Source: Bacteroidales bacterium | GTDB taxonomy: Bacteria; Bacteroidota; Bacteroidia; Bacteroidales; UBA932 | DNA length: 7,938 nt | Direction of reading: 5' to 3' | Assembly (NCBI GenBank): GCA_017615135.1 | Contig: JAGAAU010000232.1 | Location: 1 to 7,938, forward strand | Shown here: piece by piece, positions 1-5,646 of the stretch | Numbering within the stretch: the stretch's first letter is position 1 | How the letters are laid out: every line of letters begins with the position of its first letter | Program-made: the position numbers and the translations under genes | Notes under the pieces: generated by a model | What the model was told of the DNA's origin: nothing | The model's input: the letters and a program-made list of their open reading frames with translations, nothing else | Databases searched by the model: none

Positions 1-344
1 GTCCTGTCCTGAGAAGGGCTGTCTGCTGCAGCAGAAAGGCCCTTTTTGTCCATTGCCCGCTCTGCCCGAAACATATCCATCGCCGCATTGCGGGAAAGCA
101 CGAAGATGAAGTTCTTCAGAGACTTGGACGGATCCAGGCGCTCACGGAACAGCCACAGTTTGATAAAAACCTGCTGTGCGAGGTCTTCCGCCAGGACTGG
201 ATTGGCCACAAGAGCCGACAAAAAGCGGCACACCTGTGGATACCATCGCAGGAACAGGGTGTCAAAGGCACCCCCGTCCCCTTGCCGGACAGCGGCCACA
301 AGCTCGCTGTCCGGTAAAGATCCGTATTTCCCAGATGGTTTCAC
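1..344 (-). CDS. ECF-type RNA polymerase sigma-70 factor (C-terminus cut by window edge)
   Basis: Directs RNA polymerase to a dedicated promoter set; acts in the cytoplasm. The visible 114 codons hold all of sigma-70 region 2. Near residues 12-27 is DSELVAAVRQGDGGAF, the usual ECF opening. WYPQVCRFL follows at 34-42, then AEDLAQQVFIKLW (52-64), and SLKNFIFVLSRNAAMDMFR (75-93), the core- and -10-binding helices typical of Bacteroidetes ECF factors. A low-complexity linker starts near residue 97; region 4 lies beyond position 1 and is not seen. The start must be GTG at 344-342: an in-frame TAA (the stop of the upstream lipoprotein gene) sits only two codons before it, and the first in-frame ATG falls inside region 2. 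No Shine-Dalgarno is evident, so translation probably depends on reinitiation after the lipoprotein stop 6 bases away. No anti-sigma (FecR-like) gene lies upstream; one could lie outside the window. Family assignment is firm; regulon unknown. Confidence 0.93.
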   Translation of the reverse strand, partial: MKPSGKYGSLPDSELVAAVRQGDGGAFDTLFLRWYPQVCRFLSALVANPVLAEDLAQQVFIKLWLFRERLDPSKSLKNFIFVLSRNAAMDMFRAERAMDKKGLSAAADSPSQDR

Positions 345-350
345 AGTCTG

Positions 351-3300
351 TTACTTCAATACAGGCAGGTCACCGGTAAAGTCCCAGATGTCGCCGCTCC
401 AGCCAAGGCCGCCCTGGCCGCTGCTGCCTTTTGCCGTGCTGGCAAGAGTGGAGAGACTTGTCTGAGTTGTATGCCATCCGTGGTATGCCCAGCGGCCGGC
501 ATCAGCATTACCTGTACCGGCAGAAATCGCAGTAAAGGTGCTCCTGGCCCAGGTAAAAGGTGCGGTCTGGCTGTTTTGATACATCGGATAGGCTGTACCG
601 TCGATATCCAACTGATCAAAATCATCATCAGGGACACAATACACAGTCAAGGACATGCCGGGCTTGCGGAAAGTGTTGCTGATATGGCAGTTGGGATGTG
701 TAGTACCTACAACTGCACCGGAACTCCAGGCCGTCTGGATATTGTTTGTCACCACTATCGATGGATTCCAGGCTGCACAGTCCGCCATGACAAAGTTGGT
801 TCCGTTTACACGTCCGACCAAACCACCGACTTCCTGAAGTCCTGTAATCTCACAGGTACTGTAACAATTAGTCACGGTAACGCTGGCCGGGTTTGCGGCA
901 ACGCCTGCGAAAAGTCCGCCGCGATAACGTGTACCCTGGGCAGTAAGGTCACCTGTGGAATAACAGTTGCTGATAGTGTGGTTTGCTCCGGCACCGTCAA
1001 TGTCGCCGATAAATCCCGAAACATAGTTGCCTGAACTGGAAACATTACCCGTTGCATAGCACTTCTCGATGGAGACATCCGTAGTCATCTGGATGCGTCC
1101 GATGAAACCACCGGTATAATTGCCGGTAGATGTCACATTGCCTGTAGCATAGCATTTGCTGATGGAAGTGCTGCCAGGGGTGGCAAGGTAAATGTAGCCT
1201 ATGAAGCCGCCTACCCAGCGACCCTTTCCTGTAACGTCACCCGTAGCATAGCAATTTTCAAGGTTCAGGGCTTTCTCCTCAACAGGCTTGCCCTGGCCCA
1301 TAAATCCGCCGGCATATTCCACATTAAATCCAGCAGCATCTACAGTTCCGGCAGCATGACAATTCGTGAAAGAAGCATTATTGGCATATCCCACGAAACC
1401 ACCCATCACATTGCCGTTGGCTACTTTTGAAACAGTTCCGGAAGAAGAGCAGTCAGTTAAAGAAGCATCCTCTACAGCACCGACAAATCCGCCGAGATTC
1501 GTTCCATTGCTGGTTACAGCTGCAGATGTACTGTTGGACTGAAGCGTCGGGGCTCCTGTCAGATATCCGGCAAAGCCACCTATTGAGGACTGACCAATCA
1601 GAATTCCAGCGGCAGTATTGTTTGTAATGGCAGCAGCACCATTTACATACCCGACGAACATACCCGTGTAATTATTGCCCTTGACTGTGCCATTTACAGT
1701 ACAATGGTCAGCCTTGGCGGCATCTGAGACGATATAACCGCTGAATCCGCCGATATACTGCCCCAGCAATTCCGACATATCCACCACTGCATCGGCATAC
1801 TCTATGGTTCCGGTATGGAACCCGGCAAAACCGCCCAAATCGATGGGAGTGCCATATGTATTGGTAGAAGTAAGTTTTACGTACGCCTGGTTTCTGACGG
1901 AACCGTTTTGGGTAATCGTGCCATAGTTAACGCCCACGAAACCACCCGCGTTGATGGGGGTATCGGCATTGTCTCCGGTACCTCCTGCCTTATTGTCCGC
2001 TCCAAGGCCGGGAGTTCCGGTCTTCACCAGGACCTTAGTCTCGGGAGTACCGACGGAGCATCCTTTCACCTGGACATTGGCCTTAACTTCTCCAATAAAG
2101 CCTCCGGCACGCACATCACCGCTTGTCCTTGCAGAAGCGTCAACGGTGGCATTTTGCACGCTGCAGTCTGAAATAACCGATTCGAAATCACCGGTAGAGC
2201 CGATAAAACCACCGACATAGCGGCCTGAAGCGGAGCTGGTGACAGTGCCCCCTTCATATGAGCACTCAGAGACAAGCACCTTTTCATTGGCAAAACCGAT
2301 GACTCCACCCAAAACACCTGCTCCGGTTACGTCCGTATTGGAAACAGAACAACCGATAACCGTTGCCGTAAACTCACTATCGCCAGTTCCTTTATTAATT
2401 ATTCCAATCAGGCCACCCACATTAGTGTTAGTGGTATTTACAGCAGAGTTGCTTACATTGACATTAGTAACCACATTCCCGGATTCCTGGATATATTCGG
2501 CCAGAATTCCTCTTCTGGCTACAGAGCAGTTATCCAATGTCAGGTTCCTAACCTCGCCCTTGAGGACATAGAACAAAGTGTTCCCAAGATTACTGATGGT
2601 CTTGTTATTGCCGTCAAAATCCACGGGCCTGTAAGGCGAGGTAGGGTTGAGCATGGAAAAGGCAAAACCCTCAAGGTCTATATCATCCATCAGCTTGAAG
2701 TAACGGGTATCATCATCAAGCAGGTCGTTAACTGCCTGGAGCTGATATTTATCGGCAATTAGATAAGCCTTGTCTGCCTCGGTGCCGTCTGCAGTGACGA
2801 GTCCGGCATGCTGGTCGCTCTTGGAAGCATTGACTGTGATTGAATTCAGCTTTGCGCTGGAGAAGGTCTGGCTGCCGAGTTCGATGTAACGGGTATAGAC
2901 GGTATGGTCTGTTTCCGGAGCATTGAAATGCACCAGCAGGGTGGTGCCTGCGGCAACCTCCTGCTCTCCCTGAGGCAGGGTTGCGAAGAAATTCAGGATA
3001 TCGTCTTCACTGCCGGGGGTTTCAAGAGTAATGGTCAGGGTGTTAGCTCCGGCAAAGATGGCCTCGCTGGCGGTAATGTCAACAGACTTTATCGCTGCGG
3101 CCGCTTCAGCTGAAGGCATCCTGGCGGTAATCGCAAGAATGCTGTTGAATTCAGTGAAGGCAATATGATCCAGAGCGGCGGCAGTGATACCGGTTACGCT
3201 TGCAAAGTACTTAAGGTCAGAAGTAACGCCATCGGCCGGCTGAGTCTGGGAATTATAATTGAATTCCTCAGAGCCGATAACGTCTACATCGTAAGATTCT

Positions 3301-3653
3301 GCATCTGGCAGAACTCCGGCAAACTCACCGCGGTTCTGGCCCACCGAGCCCTCGTCAAGAGTGAAATCTGAATACTGGGTTCTGTCCTCGTGGTTATACA
3401 CCCTCAAAAGGTCTCCGGCTTCCCAGGTAAGGGCAAGCATCGTAGGCCTGTTGGCGGTGAAGGTAGGATCGAAAGCCACCCGGCTGGCGAGCCCGTCGGA
3501 CAGCGTTGCTGAAATGGTAACCACTTCGCCTGCAACTGGGCTGCCGGAAGGATTGTCGTTCAGTCCGGTATTGTCGTCCCCGGCCTTGGTGCAGGAGAAA
3601 AGTACGGTGAAGGCGGCTACAGAGGCCAGCGCAATGTAAAAATACTTTTTCAT
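351..3653 (-). CDS. Large surface lipoprotein: fimbrillin-like N-terminal domain plus about 18 GLUG repeats
   Basis: Residues 1-20 form a lipoprotein signal peptide ending in VLFS before Cys21 (lipobox), so the protein is predicted to be lipid-anchored and probably surface-exposed. Residues about 42-275 resemble the Mfa-like/fimbrillin fold: a TWEAGDLLRVYN segment at 76-87, then FAGVLPDA (111-118). Residues about 288-375 are the lead-in common before GLUG arrays (KLMDDIDLEGF at 320-330, DFDGNNKTISNL at 345-356). From 413 to 983, about 18 copies of a GGFxG-type motif recur every 28-37 residues (one gap of 53), many with a Cys or NCYATG-like motif between them, as expected for a beta-solenoid. 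The C-terminus (1087-1100) ends WDFTGDLPVLK, a usual GLUG-protein ending. Starts at ATG 3653 with a strong Shine-Dalgarno. Adhesion or surface binding is inferred; ligand unknown. No protease HExxH motif was seen. Confidence 0.92.
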   Translation of the reverse strand: MKKYFYIALASVAAFTVLFSCTKAGDDNTGLNDNPSGSPVAGEVVTISATLSDGLASRVAFDPTFTANRPTMLALTWEAGDLLRVYNHEDRTQYSDFTLDEGSVGQNRGEFAGVLPDAESYDVDVIGSEEFNYNSQTQPADGVTSDLKYFASVTGITAAALDHIAFTEFNSILAITARMPSAEAAAAIKSVDITASEAIFAGANTLTITLETPGSEDDILNFFATLPQGEQEVAAGTTLLVHFNAPETDHTVYTRYIELGSQTFSSAKLNSITVNASKSDQHAGLVTADGTEADKAYLIADKYQLQAVNDLLDDDTRYFKLMDDIDLEGFAFSMLNPTSPYRPVDFDGNNKTISNLGNTLFYVLKGEVRNLTLDNCSVARRGILAEYIQESGNVVTNVNVSNSAVNTTNTNVGGLIGIINKGTGDSEFTATVIGCSVSNTDVTGAGVLGGVIGFANEKVLVSECSYEGGTVTSSASGRYVGGFIGSTGDFESVISDCSVQNATVDASARTSGDVRAGGFIGEVKANVQVKGCSVGTPETKVLVKTGTPGLGADNKAGGTGDNADTPINAGGFVGVNYGTITQNGSVRNQAYVKLTSTNTYGTPIDLGGFAGFHTGTIEYADAVVDMSELLGQYIGGFSGYIVSDAAKADHCTVNGTVKGNNYTGMFVGYVNGAAAITNNTAAGILIGQSSIGGFAGYLTGAPTLQSNSTSAAVTSNGTNLGGFVGAVEDASLTDCSSSGTVSKVANGNVMGGFVGYANNASFTNCHAAGTVDAAGFNVEYAGGFMGQGKPVEEKALNLENCYATGDVTGKGRWVGGFIGYIYLATPGSTSISKCYATGNVTSTGNYTGGFIGRIQMTTDVSIEKCYATGNVSSSGNYVSGFIGDIDGAGANHTISNCYSTGDLTAQGTRYRGGLFAGVAANPASVTVTNCYSTCEITGLQEVGGLVGRVNGTNFVMADCAAWNPSIVVTNNIQTAWSSGAVVGTTHPNCHISNTFRKPGMSLTVYCVPDDDFDQLDIDGTAYPMYQNSQTAPFTWARSTFTAISAGTGNADAGRWAYHGWHTTQTSLSTLASTAKGSSGQGGLGWSGDIWDFTGDLPVLK
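705..2417 (-). repeat. GLUG repeat array encoded within the lipoprotein gene
   Basis: This stretch encodes residues 413-983. GGFxG-type motifs start at residues 413, 449, 481, 517, 570, 607, 635, 664, 692, 721, 751, 782, 815, 848, 879, 912, 943 and 979. Several are degenerate (GMFVG at 664, SGFIG at 879, GGLFAG at 912, GAVVG at 979). A Cys recurs at the matching position of many units (435, 464, 497, 735, 765, 801, 834, 865, 897, 930), suggesting a stacked column in a solenoid. The pattern matches the Pfam GLUG motif; the structure is inferred. Confidence 0.88.
939..1271 (-). repeat. Recently duplicated GLUG units (DNA-level tandem repeats)
   Basis: The units with Cys at residues 801, 834, 865 and 897 are the most alike in the array. 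Three share CYATG followed by D or N and V, and two read CYATGNV with TSTGNY or SSSGNY after it. At DNA level the word gcatagca recurs on the plus strand at about 1054-1061, 1147-1154 and 1246-1253, that is 93 and 99 bases apart (31 and 33 codons). The likeness fades in the fourth unit. This looks like tandem duplication in this part of the array. Confidence 0.75.
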
Positions 3654-3660
3654 ATGGCAG

Positions 3661-3667
3661 TCCTCCT
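3661..3667 (-). promoter_or_regulatory. Strong Shine-Dalgarno of the GLUG lipoprotein gene
   Basis: On the minus strand AGGAGGA lies 7 bases before the ATG at 3653, a near-perfect anti-16S match. It overlaps the TAG stop of the 49-aa gene. It supports this start and stands out because Bacteroidetes genes usually lack such a site, as do the other genes here. Confidence 0.85.
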
Positions 3668-3815
3668 ATAAACCTTCGTTATAAATGTCATTCTCGTCGT
3701 AATCCGGCAGCTGGCTGCTTGTCAGGAATACTTCGCTCTCGGCGAAGATATACTCGAACTGGGCAGGAGCCTCATACGTCCGGGAACAATCGACAGAATT
3801 GCGAGTCATAAGCAT
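3666..3815 (-). CDS. Small 49-aa protein of unknown function
   Basis: An open frame fills the gap between the outer-membrane protein gene and the GLUG lipoprotein gene, from ATG 3815 to TAG 3668-3666. An alternative ATG two codons later at 3809 would give 47 aa. The protein has no signal peptide or membrane segment. It carries TYEAPAQFEYIFAESEVF at residues 13-30, LTSS at 31-34, and a very acidic tail DYDENDIYNEGL. The layout (a Y-x-x-P segment, a beta-strand-like stretch, Ser residues, an acidic end) recalls the many small unnamed Bacteroidales proteins found beside surface-protein genes; this is recollection of a pattern, not a database match. It begins 12 bases after the upstream stop and ends inside the Shine-Dalgarno of the next gene, so it fits the operon and may couple translation of the lipoprotein. 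No function can be given. Confidence 0.7.
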   Translation of the reverse strand: MLMTRNSVDCSRTYEAPAQFEYIFAESEVFLTSSQLPDYDENDIYNEGL

Positions 3816-3827
3816 ATCGAGCAAGTA

Positions 3828-4451
3828 TTAGAATGCATAATGCACGCCGATGTGCGGAATAAAGCCGAACAAACCGTAATCGTAGAAACCGGTGCGGTAC
3901 TCGCCTCCACCTAAGGCGCACTGACTCATCTGGAAACCTATCTGGGGCCTCATAATGGCCGACAGACGAAGACGGAACGGGAAAGTAAAGGACAAACCGG
4001 CGTTCAGGGGAACCGACATCATAAAGCCCATTCCCAACCTGTGATAGTAATACTGTTCCGGAATGGGATCCAGATATTTAGAGCCAGCATCCGGAACATA
4101 TCCCAGGCTGAGTCCACTACCGGCATAAATCTCCCATGAGCCATAGCTGGTCCAGGACGGCTTGAAAAGCACATAATTGGCAGTTGCGGTAAACATTACG
4201 CCAAATTCATAACGCTTCGGGAACCTTTCAGGATTATAGCCAATATAATCGTAGTTGGCGTCATAATGCAAAAAGAAAGGGAACATGAAGCCCAAGTTGC
4301 CCTCGAGGAAAATCTTATCAGTGATATTGTGCTGATAGCTGATCTCGATAGGGCTGGCAAATGTGCCACCTATACCAATTGCACGCGGCTGCGCAAAAGA
4401 GGCCATGACGGCCGTCAACAAAAGTGCAAAAGTCAAAACAAGCTTTTTCAT
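3828..4451 (-). CDS. Probable outer-membrane beta-barrel protein (207 aa)
   Basis: Residues 1-20 are a classic Sec signal peptide (MKK, a Leu/Ala-rich core, then ASFA) with likely cleavage before Gln21. The mature part is rich in Gly and aromatic residues, with alternating hydrophobic strands (for example IEISYQHNI at 35-43, FLEGNLGFMF at 48-57, LRLSAIMRPQIGFQM near 161-175). It ends HIGVHYAF with a terminal Phe, the usual signal for barrel insertion by BamA. The size suits a small 8-10-strand barrel of the OmpW/PorT-like kind, but no specific family is recognised and no ligand can be named. ATG 4451 overlaps the TGA of the acyltransferase gene (ATGA), so the two are probably translationally coupled. 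The upstream bases are A-rich without a Shine-Dalgarno. Confidence 0.8.
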   Translation of the reverse strand: MKKLVLTFALLLTAVMASFAQPRAIGIGGTFASPIEISYQHNITDKIFLEGNLGFMFPFFLHYDANYDYIGYNPERFPKRYEFGVMFTATANYVLFKPSWTSYGSWEIYAGSGLSLGYVPDAGSKYLDPIPEQYYYHRLGMGFMMSVPLNAGLSFTFPFRLRLSAIMRPQIGFQMSQCALGGGEYRTGFYDYGLFGFIPHIGVHYAF

Positions 4452-5608
4452 AATTCTATGTTTTTTTGGTTAATATTCTCAGCGGCACGCACGGGATTGG
4501 CGTAAATGTGCAGGAAGATATCCATCAGCTCGGCCTTGTTCAGCTCCCGCCCCATCCTGGCCACCATAGCCTCGCTGTACTGTTTGAATTCGGCCTTCTC
4601 CTCCGCGGTATAATGCTCTGCATGAGCCTGGTTGCCGTCCAGCAGGTCACAGGCTATATAGTTGGTTTTCCAAAGCTTATAGTGGGAGATAATTCTCTTG
4701 TCTACCAGCTTCATGACATATTTGTAGCGCTCGTTGCCGGAAAGGGCGGACGCCTCTTCAAGTTCCGCAAGCGTAAGTGCAGGCGCCGCTTCCATATGGA
4801 TGCGGCCCTTATTCTGCCCCACTCCGGTGCGTATGCTCATCATATCCTCTCCAGGGCTCTTGACATACTTCCGGGTTCGTGAGATATAGAGCTCTCGCGC
4901 CTTGAGTATATCGCAGGGTTCGTATTCATAGGAAATGGATATCGGAAGTATATGCAGGGGCGCCAGATTCTCGGCCACGGTACCTTCCCCGCTCATATCG
5001 AGCATTTTGATAACTCCCTGGGCGGTACGGTCTATCCCGTTCTTGCTCCTTCCCTCCTTCTGCGCCACCCAGACCGAGCGGCTGCCGGAAGTGATTTCCC
5101 GGCGGAGAAACGTGGAAAGGTGCAGGGAAGAAAGATAGAGTTCCCTGGATTCAATGCCGCGGTTCACCTTTACCATGCGGTTCACGCCCATAATGTCCTT
5201 GGTAAGCTGACGGTCCAGAAGGTTTGAACCTATGCAGATATCGGTCATAGGGACTCCGCAGCGGAAAAGCAGGTACTGGAAAAGGGCCGGATCACAGACT
5301 ATATCCCTGTGGTTGGAGATGGCAAGGAAGGCAGGAGAGGCATTTCGGATGTTGTCCTCCCCTCCCCAGGTGAAGCCGGCGGAAGTCTTGGTAACGATGG
5401 CCTCGATAGCCGGAATCATAACCTGCTCCTGGAACATCTGTACGGATGTACAGGAACGTATCAGATTGAGTATCAGGGCCGGATCTTTCCGCGGATAGAT
5501 ATAGGCTGATATTTCAGCCATACGGGGATGGGACGCTATGCGCTCAAAAGCCTGAACAGCTTCCTCATCATTGAACGGCCGGATGTCGTCGAAGTTAGAA
5601 TCACACAT
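4448..5608 (-). CDS. PlsC-like (LPLAT family) acyltransferase
   Basis: Probably transfers an acyl chain to a glycerolipid or related acceptor at the inner membrane. Motifs follow the LPLAT order: block I AISNHRDIVCDPALF (96-110), block II GVNRMVKVNRG (141-151), block III QKEGRSKNGIDRT (183-195, the counterpart of the EGTR motif), block IV LPISISYEYEPCD (221-233). The catalytic His is H100. D106 lies five residues after it, not four, and D102 is also close; as I recall, NHRDIV-x-D is usual in this Bacteroidales family of about 385 aa. There is no signal peptide or clear membrane helix. I chose ATG 5608 (386 aa), because the upstream TTG at 5617 lies inside the promoter -7 box and the family typically begins near SFDEIRP. 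Heads the downstream gene block. The substrate is uncertain; an ornithine- or sphingolipid-related acceptor is as possible as lysophosphatidate. Confidence 0.87.
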   Translation of the reverse strand: MCDSNFDDIRPFNDEEAVQAFERIASHPRMAEISAYIYPRKDPALILNLIRSCTSVQMFQEQVMIPAIEAIVTKTSAGFTWGGEDNIRNASPAFLAISNHRDIVCDPALFQYLLFRCGVPMTDICIGSNLLDRQLTKDIMGVNRMVKVNRGIESRELYLSSLHLSTFLRREITSGSRSVWVAQKEGRSKNGIDRTAQGVIKMLDMSGEGTVAENLAPLHILPISISYEYEPCDILKARELYISRTRKYVKSPGEDMMSIRTGVGQNKGRIHMEAAPALTLAELEEASALSGNERYKYVMKLVDKRIISHYKLWKTNYIACDLLDGNQAHAEHYTAEEKAEFKQYSEAMVARMGRELNKAELMDIFLHIYANPVRAAENINQKNIEL

Positions 5609-5614
5609 ATGGCC

Positions 5615-5646
5615 CAAAGTTATAAAAAGAACGGAATTTTTTCAAA
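5615..5646 (-). promoter_or_regulatory. Bacteroides-type housekeeping promoter for the five-gene block
   Basis: On the minus strand a -33 box TTTG (5646-5643) and a -7 box TAACTTTG (5622-5615) are separated by exactly 20 bases, matching the Bacteroides consensus TTTG-N19-21-TAnnTTTG. The -33 box overlaps the queA stop codon. Only six bases separate the -7 box from ATG 5608, so the transcript should have a leader of about 0-4 bases. Confidence 0.75.

Noticed and set aside
471..1034. Plus-strand open frame of 187 codons opposite the GLUG lipoprotein
   Set aside because: It is the complement of repeat-coding sequence; its apparent Cys/Thr richness comes from the opposite strand.
351..3653. GLUG protein as an IgA1-type (M26) protease
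   Set aside because: GLUG repeats occur in M26 proteins, but no HExxH zinc motif is present here and the ends are fimbrillin-like and non-catalytic.
5609..5617. TTG start at 5617 for the acyltransferase (389 aa)
   Set aside because: The codon lies inside the -7 promoter box, so it would probably not be transcribed; ATG 5608 fits the family start.
5621..5642. A-run/T-run hairpin between queA and the acyltransferase as a terminator
   Set aside because: The stem would be only A-T pairs with no GC part; the same bases are better explained as promoter spacer.
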